DNA from: Longitalea luteola
GTDB taxonomy: Bacteria; Bacteroidota; Bacteroidia; Chitinophagales; Chitinophagaceae
Direction of reading: 5' to 3'
Length of the DNA: 64,000 nt
Assembly (NCBI RefSeq): GCF_017356035.1
Contig: NZ_JAFIQX010000006.1
Coordinates: 186,001 to 250,000, forward strand
A model generated the notes under the pieces. The model saw nothing but the letters and a program-made list of their open reading frames with translations, did no database searches and was not told the DNA's origin. Both the position numbers and the translations under genes were made by a program. This document shows, in pieces, positions 53,617 through 61,965 of this stretch. The first letter of the stretch is position 1; the number at the start of each line of letters is the position of its first letter.

Positions 53617-53683
53617 CAAATCTTGCATTTATAACTCCGCAGGCCAATAGAATTTTTTATGAAAAAGATGGACTATTTTATGG
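53617..53683 (-). promoter_or_regulatory. PUL regulon promoter C (before GH30-2): shared operator plus -33/-7
   Basis: Minus-strand order: operator TCCAT-AAAATAG-TCCATCTTTTTC (ending at 53661), TTG (53647-53645), 20-nt spacer, -7 element AAGATTTG (53624-53617). 60 of 67 bases match promoter B and the 36-nt operator-to--7 distance is the same. The stop codon of the upstream DUF2784 gene (53673-53675) lies inside the operator. Confidence 0.78.
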
Positions 53684-54053
53684 AGAAGGATCTCCGGTCG
53701 CGGATATTCAACCAGATACTCATTACAAGACTTATCACAAAAACAATAAGGGTAACATGATTCACCAGGTCTTCATTAAAGTTTATGCCGGTGAGTTTTA
53801 GTAACAGGAAATTGATATAGGAATTTTGCTGATCATGGTAACCAAGCCGTTCTCTTACATCCCAGTGCCAGTCGGTACAAAAACAGTACCCCCAGCCATA
53901 CCAGATGCCCAGTACGAACCAGGAAAAGGCAGTCAGCAGCAGGGTGATCAGGTTCCATTTCCTGGTGGCGCGAAACATCCATCCAAAGATGTTAAACAGG
54001 GTGAACACGGTATGGAATGCAAAGAAGAAATAATTCAGTACCTGGTACCACAT
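53673..54053 (-). CDS. DUF2784 family membrane protein
   Basis: A 126-residue integral membrane protein with three to four hydrophobic helices (YQVLNYFFFAFHTVFTLFNIFGWMF, LITLLLTAFSWFVLGIWYGWG, LIVFVISLVMSIWL). The loop CTDWHWDVRERLGYHDQQNSYINFLL is the DUF2784 signature. The function is unknown. It lies upstream of the PUL in the same direction. Its last codons (encoding SIK and the stop) overlap the operator of the PUL unit 3 promoter, so the end of the protein is shaped by a regulatory sequence. Confidence 0.88.
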   Translation of the reverse strand: MWYQVLNYFFFAFHTVFTLFNIFGWMFRATRKWNLITLLLTAFSWFVLGIWYGWGYCFCTDWHWDVRERLGYHDQQNSYINFLLLKLTGINFNEDLVNHVTLIVFVISLVMSIWLNIRDRRSFSIK

Positions 54054-54148
54054 AACCCGAGATTAAGTGTATGCCAATTTATGCTATTTCTGACATTAAT
54101 CTTAAGGCAGGCTTTTAATAAGGTAATTCGGGTGGCTGCCCGGCACCC

Positions 54149-55090
54149 TTATGTATCCGCGCCGGCTTTGCCGGTATCAGGCACCTTATGCAATTCAAAC
54201 ATATACGCCCGCGATGAGGGCACAATAGGATCACTGGTAAGTAATGAATACTCCTTGATAAAGCTGGCCCCAAAATAAAGAATGAAGGAAGAGTAGAATA
54301 CAAAAAGCAGGATAAGTACGATGGCAGCGCCCGCGCCATACACGGCGCCTATATCACTTTGAACGAGCAGTACCGACAGCGCCGCTCTGCCGATGTAAAA
54401 AAGGAGACCGGTAACGATGCCTCCTGCTGATGCCACCTGCCAGGAAGGACGCCCGTTTGCCAGGTACCTGAATAAGACGACAAACCAGGTGGTTACTACC
54501 AGCACGCCGGCAATTTCATCCAGTGCGCTCGTAAAAAAACTTCCGCCTTCCGGCCAGAATTTGCCAATATAATTTCCGGCAATTACTTTTATTACGTCAA
54601 TAACGCCAGCAGCAAGGAAAAGAATACCGGCCATCAGGATAATGAACAGGGACCTGCCGCGAACTTTCATATCAGTAACAAACTCCGATCGCTCGAGGCG
54701 GATATTCCAGATATCATTGAGGGAATTTCTAATCACTTTAAACAGGGTGGTTGCCACAAAGGCAAGGAACAACAGCCCTATTACCGCCATATACCAGGTT
54801 TTGGCGAGGTTGCGCAGTCCGAGGGCGGTAAGGCGTAACTGCTCCGCGCCCTGCGGCCCGAGCGTATCGGAAAGCAATTGCCGCAACTCTCTGCCCACAA
54901 TTTTCCTGGCAAAGAAAATACTGAACAACTGGAAAAGCAGTACGAGAATAGGCGGAAGGGCAAAGCTGGTAAAAAATGCCGTAGCGCCGGCCATACGCAA
55001 TGGGTCATTGCGCATCAGCCGCCTGAAAGAATCTTTCATCAGCTTCCAGAGCACTGGCAATTTCCATATCGATGTTTTATTGTTCTTCAT
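54149..55090 (-). CDS. YihY/BrkB family inner-membrane protein
   Basis: A 313-residue polytopic membrane protein of the YihY family (formerly misnamed ribonuclease BN). I take the ATG at 55090 (MKNNKTSIWKLPVLWKLMKD); upstream frame codons look non-native. FRRLMRNDPLRMAGATAFFTSFALPPILVLLF is the family's hallmark first-helix region. About six helices follow, ending with IVLILLFVFYSSFILYFGASFIKEY. It may be a transporter or envelope factor; the role is not established. It is upstream of DUF2784 by 95 nt. Confidence 0.88.
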   Translation of the reverse strand: MKNNKTSIWKLPVLWKLMKDSFRRLMRNDPLRMAGATAFFTSFALPPILVLLFQLFSIFFARKIVGRELRQLLSDTLGPQGAEQLRLTALGLRNLAKTWYMAVIGLLFLAFVATTLFKVIRNSLNDIWNIRLERSEFVTDMKVRGRSLFIILMAGILFLAAGVIDVIKVIAGNYIGKFWPEGGSFFTSALDEIAGVLVVTTWFVVLFRYLANGRPSWQVASAGGIVTGLLFYIGRAALSVLLVQSDIGAVYGAGAAIVLILLFVFYSSFILYFGASFIKEYSLLTSDPIVPSSRAYMFELHKVPDTGKAGADT

Positions 55091-55144
55091 AAGCCAGACC
55101 AGGGCATATAACGCACTCATAAATCTACAACACCTGAAGTAAAG

Positions 55145-55173
55145 CATAAAAAAGGCCCTGAATATCAGAGCCC
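55145..55173 (-). terminator. Terminator after the transketolase gene
   Basis: On the minus strand GGGCTCTGA and TCAGGGCC form a stem (one G-T pair) around a short loop (55154-55173), followed by TTTTTTAT. It begins about 23 nt after the transketolase stop codon. Confidence 0.8.
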
Positions 55174-55195
55174 GTTAAGTTAATGGCAGTTCTTG

Positions 55196-57064
55196 TCACG
55201 CAGGCGTGCTCACGGGATCATTCGATCTAACTATCTGTCTTACCCGGGCCGCAATGGCTGCGGCGTCTATACCGGCATCCTGCAACAGTTCCTCCTGTTT
55301 GCCGGATTGAGAGATCTTTGTTACCGCCATTTTTACAACGAGATCACTTTCCGCACCGATGGCCGCTGCAACAAAATCGCCCAGGCCGCCATGGGCAAAA
55401 TGATCTTCTACGGTAATTATACATTTAAGCCGGGTGTCGTTTAAACAAGCCGCCAAGGTTTGCTTATCAACGGGGTTAATTGAGTAACAATCAACCACCC
55501 GGATGTTTATATTTTCCTGCTTCAGCATATCCGCAGCCTGCAGCGCTTCGAACACCGTAATACCTGTTGCCGCTACCGTAAGCAGATCATTATCTGATTG
55601 CCTGATTATCTTAGATCCTCCGATGGAAAATGTATCACCTGTAGTATACAATAACTTTGTTTTCGGGCGAAGGGTGCGCATATATACGAAACCGGTATGC
55701 TCTATCATTCGCGGTACCAGGTTAGCCGTTGCAATGGCATCACAAGGCTGTAATATAACGGTACCGGGCATGGCTCCAAAGAAAGCAATATCTTCCAGGG
55801 CCATCTGCGAGGGGCCGTCTTCGCCAATAGAAACGCCCACGTGCGATCCTACATATTTGATATTGGCTTCAGAGATCCTTGCCATCCTTATCTGGTCGGC
55901 GGCACGCATGAAAAAAGCGCCAAAAGTGGCTAAAACCGGTACTTTGCCGATCCTTGACAAACCGGCGCCTACAGATACCATGTTCTGTTCCGCTATAAAA
56001 CACTCTATAAACCGTTCAGGCGTTTCTTTTAAAACGTCTTCAGTAAATGTGGAGTTCTTTACGTCGGCGTCCAGCACATACACATCGGGTGAATGCTGCG
56101 CTATCTGCGCCAGTGCCTGTCCAAAGACCTCGCGGGTTGCATAGGTCCTGGCCCTGTCGAATTCCAGCTGTACAGCCGTGTTCGTTTGGGTTGCATTGGC
56201 TATAGCTGTTTGGGCTGGTTTCCGAAGATCAAAACGTATATTGTCATCTATAGCTCCTAACTCATTCAGGGCTTTTTTCAGATCATCTTCTTTTAATGGC
56301 TTACCATGCCAGCCGTCTTTATTTTCCAGGAATGAAATGCCCTTTCCTTTCAGTGTTCTTGCAATGATAGCAACGGGTTGTTGGCCTGCATCGTCATGGG
56401 CCTGCTGCAAAGCCTGGTCAATTTCTCCGTAGTTATGCCCATCTATGGTAATTACCCGGAAATTAAAAGCGCGGAACCGTTGTTCGTACGCTTCCATATC
56501 GTGACCGAACATGGTTTCTCCACTTTGCGCCAGCCGGTTGATATCTAAAATGGCAATTAAATTATTTAACCGGTGATAAGCAGCAAAGTTAGCCGCTTCC
56601 CATACCTGGCCCTCCGCCAGCTCGCCATCACCACACAACACGTACGTTGTATAGGGCAGCATTTCTCTTTTAGCTAACAAAGCCAATCCGGCTCCTACAG
56701 AAAGTCCCTGCCCCAAAGATCCGGTCGCAGCTTCCGCATATTTGAATTTTGGAACGGGATGTCCTTCAAAAAGACTGTTGAATTGCCTTAATGTTTTTAA
56801 TTCATTCAGATCATAGGCATTACACATGCCAAACAGGGCATAGAGCAGGGGAGCGGCATGGCCTTTTGAAAGCACAAACCGGTCGTTGTATCTGTTTAAA
56901 GGATTGGAAATATCGTACGTAAAATATTTTTCAAACAGAACGGCTGTAAGATCAGCTGCCGATAAGCAGGAGGTTGGGTGCCCCGATCCCGCCGCCGTTG
57001 TTGAAACAAGGCACCATTTGCGAAGCAATTTCGCCTTTTCTTCCCAGGCATTGTTGTTTTTCAT
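55196..57064 (-). CDS. tkt: Transketolase
   Basis: A 622-residue cytoplasmic thiamine-diphosphate enzyme of the pentose phosphate pathway, moving two-carbon units between sugar phosphates. I start at 57064 (MKNNNAWEEKAKLLRKWCL). Motifs: SGHPTSCLSAADLTAVL, the ThDP site GDGELAEGQVWEAANFAAYHRLNNLIAILDIN in two blocks, GLSRIGKVPVLATFGAFFMRAADQIR, and GVSIGEDGPSQMALEDIAFF. It is full length for a single-chain, transketolase-like protein. The C-terminal domain is 55.2-55.6 kb. It is monocistronic by its terminator. Confidence 0.94.
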   Translation of the reverse strand: MKNNNAWEEKAKLLRKWCLVSTTAAGSGHPTSCLSAADLTAVLFEKYFTYDISNPLNRYNDRFVLSKGHAAPLLYALFGMCNAYDLNELKTLRQFNSLFEGHPVPKFKYAEAATGSLGQGLSVGAGLALLAKREMLPYTTYVLCGDGELAEGQVWEAANFAAYHRLNNLIAILDINRLAQSGETMFGHDMEAYEQRFRAFNFRVITIDGHNYGEIDQALQQAHDDAGQQPVAIIARTLKGKGISFLENKDGWHGKPLKEDDLKKALNELGAIDDNIRFDLRKPAQTAIANATQTNTAVQLEFDRARTYATREVFGQALAQIAQHSPDVYVLDADVKNSTFTEDVLKETPERFIECFIAEQNMVSVGAGLSRIGKVPVLATFGAFFMRAADQIRMARISEANIKYVGSHVGVSIGEDGPSQMALEDIAFFGAMPGTVILQPCDAIATANLVPRMIEHTGFVYMRTLRPKTKLLYTTGDTFSIGGSKIIRQSDNDLLTVAATGITVFEALQAADMLKQENINIRVVDCYSINPVDKQTLAACLNDTRLKCIITVEDHFAHGGLGDFVAAAIGAESDLVVKMAVTKISQSGKQEELLQDAGIDAAAIAARVRQIVRSNDPVSTPA

Positions 57065-57185
57065 ACTATGTGAAATACTGATGAATATTGAAAAACGCAC
57101 AATTCAGGTGCCATTGCCTGTTAACATAAAATGAGGTAATCCCTGGATGAATTGTAGAAATTATTAAGCATCAGGCCGGAACTTG

Positions 57186-57542
57186 TTACGCATCCTTTTT
57201 CACAAAATAAAGCTCCTGGTTCTCATAAAAATGGGCCAAATCTTCCCTGGCCGTCGCCAGCGCCTTCAATTTATCTTCGTAATAAAGTTTACCAATTGAA
57301 TACTCATACGCATTTGCCAGCGTTCTGGACTTGCCTTTTGTTTCAGGATCGTCTTTATGCGCCTCCAGTTTCTTCATTCTGGCGATCAGTCCAAATACCT
57401 TGTTACTGCCGAGAAAATCAATGATCTCAGCAGCCTTGTATCTGTTCTCTATAATTTCATTACAAAGCTCTGCAGCAGCTAATCGTAAAACGCGGTCACC
57501 CACCAGTTCGATCTTCTTAAAAATGTGTTGTTCTTCAGTCAT
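57186..57542 (-). CDS. Hypothetical cytoplasmic helical protein (118 aa)
   Basis: A 118-residue, strongly helical and charged protein starting MTEEQHIFKKIELVGDRVLRLAAAELCNEIIENRYKAAEII in blocks. No signal peptide or membrane helix. The family is not recognised. The start at 57542 is chosen because the extra eight residues upstream give no better start context. It stands between the transketolase and the TonB-like gene, divergent from the latter. Confidence 0.65.
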   Translation of the reverse strand: MTEEQHIFKKIELVGDRVLRLAAAELCNEIIENRYKAAEIIDFLGSNKVFGLIARMKKLEAHKDDPETKGKSRTLANAYEYSIGKLYYEDKLKALATAREDLAHFYENQELYFVKKDA

Positions 57543-57674
57543 AAAATAATTTATAGAAACTTCCAAATTGCGAAAATAACATATATTTTCTTCGCTTGGG
57601 CCCCGGTGAACTTATTATCGTCGCCGGATAGGAGATAATTTCTAAAATGTATAATTTACGGCCTAATACGTTCT

Positions 57675-58421
57675 ATGAAAAAATTATCCTTGTTGCTGCT
57701 TTTAGCAGCCTTTACCCTGCCCGTAACAGCGCAGGAGCTTTCAGTGATCAAATACCTCGACAAAAACGGTGACAGTACCGGTAAAGAAAATGCGTTCTCA
57801 TACAATGTAGTCACCTACACCGATGCCTCCAAAACGGCCTATACCACCAGGAACTACACCCTGGAAGGGCACCTGAACTCAGAAATTTCCTACCGCGACA
57901 GCGGCAAAACATGGTTGTATGACGGAAGCTATATTACCTACCATAAAAATGGCAAGCCCAAAGTAAAAGGCAGCTATGTAAGGAACAAATTGAATGGAGA
58001 ACTAACAACCTGGTACGACAATGGACAGGTCAAAAGAAAAGATGAATATGTGCTGGACTCATTGATCAGCGGACATTGTTATAAAGCTAACGGACAGGAC
58101 ACTACCTGGTTCCCGTACCATATTGGTTTCAACTATGGCAAGAGCTTACGTGAATTATACACTTTTATCGGCAGGAATATTAAGTATCCAAAAGAAGCAA
58201 AAAGAATGGGCATCGAGGGCACCGTTCACATTCAGTTCGTTATTGAAAAGGACGGCAGCCTGTCGAATGAAAAGATCCGTCGTTCGGTAAGTGATGTGAT
58301 CGATAAAGAAGCATTGAGAGTTTTACGGGCAGTACCCGGGCTCTGGCAGCCGGCCCTGACTGATGGTGAACCACAAAGGACCTATGCCATTCTACCCATT
58401 ATGTTTAAACTGGAAGGTTAA
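57675..58421 (+). CDS. Energy transducer TonB-like protein with MORN-type repeats
   Basis: A 248-residue exported protein (signal peptide MKKLSLLLLLAAFTLPVTAQ). Residues about 25-140 contain MORN-like repeats (YITYHKNGKPKVKGSYVRNKLNGELTTWYDNGQVKRKDEYV in blocks), also found in YwqK-type proteins. The C-terminal 90 residues form a TonB C-terminal domain (NIKYPKEAKRMGIEGTVHIQFVIEKDGSLSNEKI, KEALRVLRAVPGLWQPAL). With a cleavable signal and no membrane anchor near the N-terminus, it is not a classical TonB; such proteins are common in Bacteroidota and may act in the periplasm. The exact role is unknown. Confidence 0.85.
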   Translation: MKKLSLLLLLAAFTLPVTAQELSVIKYLDKNGDSTGKENAFSYNVVTYTDASKTAYTTRNYTLEGHLNSEISYRDSGKTWLYDGSYITYHKNGKPKVKGSYVRNKLNGELTTWYDNGQVKRKDEYVLDSLISGHCYKANGQDTTWFPYHIGFNYGKSLRELYTFIGRNIKYPKEAKRMGIEGTVHIQFVIEKDGSLSNEKIRRSVSDVIDKEALRVLRAVPGLWQPALTDGEPQRTYAILPIMFKLEG

Positions 58422-58539
58422 AGCACTGGCATATTTTTTTAATTAATGTGTTTACGTGTCAGCCATCTGGGATATTTCCCTGCCCGATGGTCTGAAATGG
58501 TAACCCGTTTACTATTTATATGTAGTTAAACCTCAAAAT

Positions 58540-58728
58540 ATGTCAGACGACAAAAACAACACAGGGCGGCAGCAGGACGATGTCCGCGTCAGTGCCAATG
58601 ACCAAAGTGAGTTCAACTATCTGCACCAGCAATTTCCAAACAAAACGGATGAGCAAATTCTGGAAGCCATAAAAGCGGCAGGGCCGGTAAAAGCCGATAT
58701 CATCGAGTATCTGCAAAGGGTTAAATAA
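58540..58728 (+). CDS. DUF3606 small protein
   Basis: A 62-residue protein matching DUF3606: a charged N-terminus (SDDKNNTGRQQDDVRVSANDQSE) then NYLHQQFPNKTDEQILEAIKAAGPVKADIIEYL. The family is small, cytoplasmic and without known function, often linked to stress responses in soil bacteria. It has its own ATG with upstream AT-rich leader. Confidence 0.8.
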   Translation: MSDDKNNTGRQQDDVRVSANDQSEFNYLHQQFPNKTDEQILEAIKAAGPVKADIIEYLQRVK

Positions 58729-58774
58729 GGAAATGGCACTGATCATCAGTTTTGGCTGACATCCTGTTGATGAC

Positions 58775-60847
58775 TCACTTTACCCATACTGCCTGCGTAA
58801 ACGCGCCATTTGCTGCCACATCCCAGGCTTCGAGCCGCACCCATTTTCTGCCGGTAAGATCAACAGGTATGGTGAAACGCTGTTCACCAAAAGGCAGCGT
58901 ATGGTGCAGGTTAATTCGCTCCCGGTATACCTTGTTGCCATCACCTGAAATGATCTCGGCATAATTCATGGGGAATGTCCATTTCAGGGTGAACGAAACT
59001 GTTGATTTGCTATCCGGGGAGATCGAATCACCGGATGATCTTCCATTCACCGTGAATGCAGGTAAAAGCACTTCGCCGGTGGAGGAAAAGAATTTACCAT
59101 GTTGCAAGGCATCAACGATCGTTTGCCAGCCGCTTTTGTAGTCGGGCAGTTTGTCAATTTTCAGGTAGTTGATGTTCAGATGTGCATACATCTCATTTTC
59201 CGGCTCAATAGTAAACAGGTCCGATTCTGCAAGTACCTTTTTTCGGTTACCCCAGTTATTCATATCGTCCATCAGGTCGAGCACGCGTTTACCAAGCATT
59301 GGCTGGGAAAGATCAGCCGGCATGGCTTTCCAGGCTGCGCCGAGGAAATGCTCATCTTTGAAAAAAGGAGCCAGCCGGTATTTGTCGGGATACCCTGTTG
59401 ACCCTTTTGTGCGCGGATGGGCCGTCCACGCCAGGCCATTTTCAATTTTCAACAGGTCAAGCATTTCTTTTTCATTCGAGATCCGGTACACTTTACCGTA
59501 AGTGGCATCTTCTGTTACAAATGGCTGTCCCTCTTTTCTCGACATGATCCAGTAAACTGGTCTCGGAAACAGTTGCAGCCAGTGCCCGCCGAAGAATTCA
59601 TTGGGCTCTTCGCCCGGAAGCAACAGGAATTTGTCTGACGATAATCTTTCACATTGTTGGAACAGGGCGTGCAACTCTTTTAACCGCAGGCTGTCAGGGC
59701 CCTTGGGGTGGGCGGTGTAATGAAACTCACCCAGGTGCACAATGTCGATACCGGTGCCGCTGAAAACATGCATGAACGCAGGTGTATCAGGAACCGGTTT
59801 ATTGGCCATAACAACTTTCATGATAAACTCATTATGAAAGTGACTGGCCATTGTTTTATAACCGGGCAGTGGCCTGTAACGATCGTTGTTGGTAAACTGT
59901 TTTACTTCAGCCAGCGCCATGGATTCGTTTCCAGAGTTCAGTAAAACGAAATAATTCAATCGCTGCCTGGTGCCGGGTGGTGCATTGAACCAGGGCACGA
60001 ACCGCCGGTCGCCGTAGAGGTCCTGCCTGATGCCGATCCCGTATCCATTCACCAGGTTGCGGTAATTAGTACCTGCCCACACGAATTTTAAATTGAATGC
60101 TTCATCCAACGGATAGAAATACTGGTGGGGCGGGGGAAACACCGCCAGGCTGCCATGAGTGCTTATGCCAATGATGCTTCTGTATTTTACAGGCAGCGCA
60201 GTAGCGCTGTCTTGCATGGCTGGCTTTAACGACTGCACTTGTTCCTGCACGTTGCTCCAGCCGATCTTTTCCCATAGCCTGGTTCCTGAAACCAGCCCGG
60301 CATCGTACAGAATAGCAGTAGAGTCAATATGGGTTGACATGACTGCAGCAATATTCAGCAGCGGACTGCCATTGTATACAGTTATTTCGAGCGTACCGGT
60401 AAAGCCGGGCGCCTTCAAAGAATCGATGCTGATCACGGTTCTGGTGCCAATGGTGGTGACCGCAGCAGCATGTTTATAAAGTTCAACACGGTTTGATGTA
60501 AACGGCTTGTTGGGCACTTTGTCGAAGAAAATGTTCCAACCATTTTGCGACACCAGGTCGCGTTTGCCAACCGTTAACAGAAACACAGGATCGAGGCCCG
60601 ATGCAATTAAATGATCGCTGGTGCCTTCCTGTAATTCCAGGCTTTTGAAAAGCGGCTGTTGCGCAGAAAGGTCAACATTCAGTTTGCCGGTTCTGTTTTT
60701 GCCGGCCGGCCATGATACCGATAAGATATTGCCTTTTACAATGGCCGTGGTGCCGTTTTTATTGCTGAAATCTTTTAGCGATGTTTTTACCTGCGCATAT
60801 AATGTGCAGGAGAAGAAAAGAAATACAATGGCAATAAGGAATCGCAT
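58775..60847 (-). CDS. Secreted protein of unknown function (690 aa)
   Basis: A 690-residue secreted protein (signal peptide MRFLIAIVFLFFSCTLYAQ, start chosen at 60847). The first half is a beta-rich domain (NVDLSAQQPLFKSLELQEG, TGTLEITVYNGSPLLNIAAVM). The second half has several His-containing segments, IDIVHLGEFHYTAHPKGP, ANEFFGGHW-like EPNEFFGGHWLQLFP and LAWTAHPRTKGSTGYPDKY, that could ligate metal, as in PHP or related amidohydrolase folds; this is only a resemblance. The C-terminal 120 residues form a sandwich. No known family is assigned. It is divergent from the sigma-2 gene. Confidence 0.7.
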   Translation of the reverse strand: MRFLIAIVFLFFSCTLYAQVKTSLKDFSNKNGTTAIVKGNILSVSWPAGKNRTGKLNVDLSAQQPLFKSLELQEGTSDHLIASGLDPVFLLTVGKRDLVSQNGWNIFFDKVPNKPFTSNRVELYKHAAAVTTIGTRTVISIDSLKAPGFTGTLEITVYNGSPLLNIAAVMSTHIDSTAILYDAGLVSGTRLWEKIGWSNVQEQVQSLKPAMQDSATALPVKYRSIIGISTHGSLAVFPPPHQYFYPLDEAFNLKFVWAGTNYRNLVNGYGIGIRQDLYGDRRFVPWFNAPPGTRQRLNYFVLLNSGNESMALAEVKQFTNNDRYRPLPGYKTMASHFHNEFIMKVVMANKPVPDTPAFMHVFSGTGIDIVHLGEFHYTAHPKGPDSLRLKELHALFQQCERLSSDKFLLLPGEEPNEFFGGHWLQLFPRPVYWIMSRKEGQPFVTEDATYGKVYRISNEKEMLDLLKIENGLAWTAHPRTKGSTGYPDKYRLAPFFKDEHFLGAAWKAMPADLSQPMLGKRVLDLMDDMNNWGNRKKVLAESDLFTIEPENEMYAHLNINYLKIDKLPDYKSGWQTIVDALQHGKFFSSTGEVLLPAFTVNGRSSGDSISPDSKSTVSFTLKWTFPMNYAEIISGDGNKVYRERINLHHTLPFGEQRFTIPVDLTGRKWVRLEAWDVAANGAFTQAVWVK

Positions 60848-61031
60848 AATAGTATTGGGTGTTTGAATAACCGGGATGCTTATAGTAAAACTAAAAATAG
60901 CATTATATTCTATATTTTCTTTGCACACGCATGCTCACTGCAATAATATTTTGCTGAAAATGTATAGCAAAATGCAGACGTTCACATTCAATGACTTAAA
61001 GCGTTATGCAGAGATAAAATAAAATTTATTC

Positions 61032-61039
61032 TACTTTTG
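61032..61039 (+). promoter_or_regulatory. -7 element TACTTTTG before the second sigma gene
   Basis: A perfect match to TAnnTTTG, 45 nt before the ATG at 61085. No good TTG is present at the usual distance upstream, so activation may need another factor, as in autoregulated ECF loci. Confidence 0.45.
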
Positions 61040-61084
61040 AAGGCAGCTAACGATCACTAAGGTTCCATCTTAATCTTGCCATAT

Positions 61085-61672
61085 ATGAAGGGGATTTCTG
61101 ATAACGATTTGCTTATGCGCATAAGCGAAGGCGACCGGCACGCGTTTCGTGAGTTGTATCAGCGCTATATTCCCGTATTGTACCCGTTTATTAAAAGCTT
61201 ATGTAATGACGATTCCTCGGGTGAAGATATTGTGCAGGATGTATTCATTAAGATCTGGGATAACCGGGCAAAAGCGGTTAATATAAAACAGGTTAAATCA
61301 TATTTATTTAGAGCTGCCAAAAACAGGTTCCTGAACGAATTAAGAAAACAAAAAAAAGAACGGAACGTCATCAACGACCGCCTCTACAACGGAATTGACA
61401 CTGAAACGCCGGAACAACAATTGACTATTAAAGAAGGGATGCGTTTGGGCGACGAGGCCCTGTCGAGGCTCTCGCCCAAAAGAAGACTTATTGTTGAATT
61501 GAGTACACGCGAAGAGTTGAGCCTCGATGAAATATCGGCAAGGGTAGGCTCTTCAAAGAATGTAGTAAAAAAGCTGCTTTACCAGGGACTGGCCACGCTG
61601 AGAAAAAACGAGATCATAAAGTATTTTAAAGTGATCCTACTTCCACTATTAAGTTTTCCGATCCGGTTCTGA
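61085..61672 (+). CDS. ECF RNA polymerase sigma factor (second)
   Basis: A 195-residue ECF sigma factor. Region 2: RISEGDRHAFRELYQRYIPVLYPFIKSL and GEDIVQDVFIKIWDNRAKAVNIKQVKSYLFRAAKNRFLNELRKQ in blocks. Region 4: LSRLSPKRRLIVELSTREELSLDEISARVGSSKNVVKKLLYQGLATLRK. I use the ATG at 61085 (MKGISDND) instead of the TTG at 61076. The final residues are hydrophobic (VILLPLLSFPIRF). It is followed by FecR-2 and an STN-containing SusC, the standard surface-signalling order. Confidence 0.94.
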   Translation: MKGISDNDLLMRISEGDRHAFRELYQRYIPVLYPFIKSLCNDDSSGEDIVQDVFIKIWDNRAKAVNIKQVKSYLFRAAKNRFLNELRKQKKERNVINDRLYNGIDTETPEQQLTIKEGMRLGDEALSRLSPKRRLIVELSTREELSLDEISARVGSSKNVVKKLLYQGLATLRKNEIIKYFKVILLPLLSFPIRF

Positions 61673-61696
61673 TCTGTTTTTAAGAAGCCGGATCGG
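61658..61696 (+). terminator. Hairpin across the end of the second sigma gene
   Basis: CCGATCCGGTTCT (61658-61670) pairs with AGAAGCCGGATCGG (61683-61696) with one bulge. The loop contains TGTTTTTA. The left arm is inside the last codons and stop of the sigma gene. It may attenuate read-through into FecR-2 and it merges into the heptamer array that follows. Confidence 0.55.
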
Positions 61697-61899
61697 AAGT
61701 CGGAATCGGAAATCAGAAATCGGAAATCCAAAGTCCGAAGTCCGAAGTCCGAATTCGGAAGGCAGCGGACAGTCGGCAGTGGGCGTTAGTTTCGGGCGCG
61801 GGATCGTATTAAACTGTCAGGCGGTCGCGAGTTTCTAAAGAAGGTTCTCTTCAGACCTCAGACCTCAGACCTCTGACTTCTGACCTCATATTTCATACC
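61688..61899. repeat. Heptamer arrays (ATCGGAA / GTCCGAA and TCAGACC words) between sigma-2 and FecR-2
   Basis: 61690-61758 reads GTCGGAA, TCGGAAA, TCAGAAA, TCGGAAA, TCCAAAG, then GTCCGAA three times. 61763-61790 reads GCAGCGG, ACAGTCG, GCAGTGG. 61850-61899 reads TCAGACC three times, TCTGACT, TCTGACC, TCATATT, TCATACC. The 293-nt sigma/FecR gap holds no gene. Confidence 0.75.
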
Positions 61900-61965
61900 T
61901 GCTACTTTTAAAAATTTGTTGCCCCCAGGGGTCCTTTTTCCCGGCACGCGTGTCTTACCCGTGAT

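Noticed and set aside
53598-53801. Plus-strand open frame of 67 codons
   Set aside because: It overlaps the PUL promoter C and the DUF2784 gene; the composition and antisense position mark it as chance.
55503-56144. 213-codon plus-strand frame
   Set aside because: Antisense to transketolase coding sequence with Ser/Ala-rich shadow composition.
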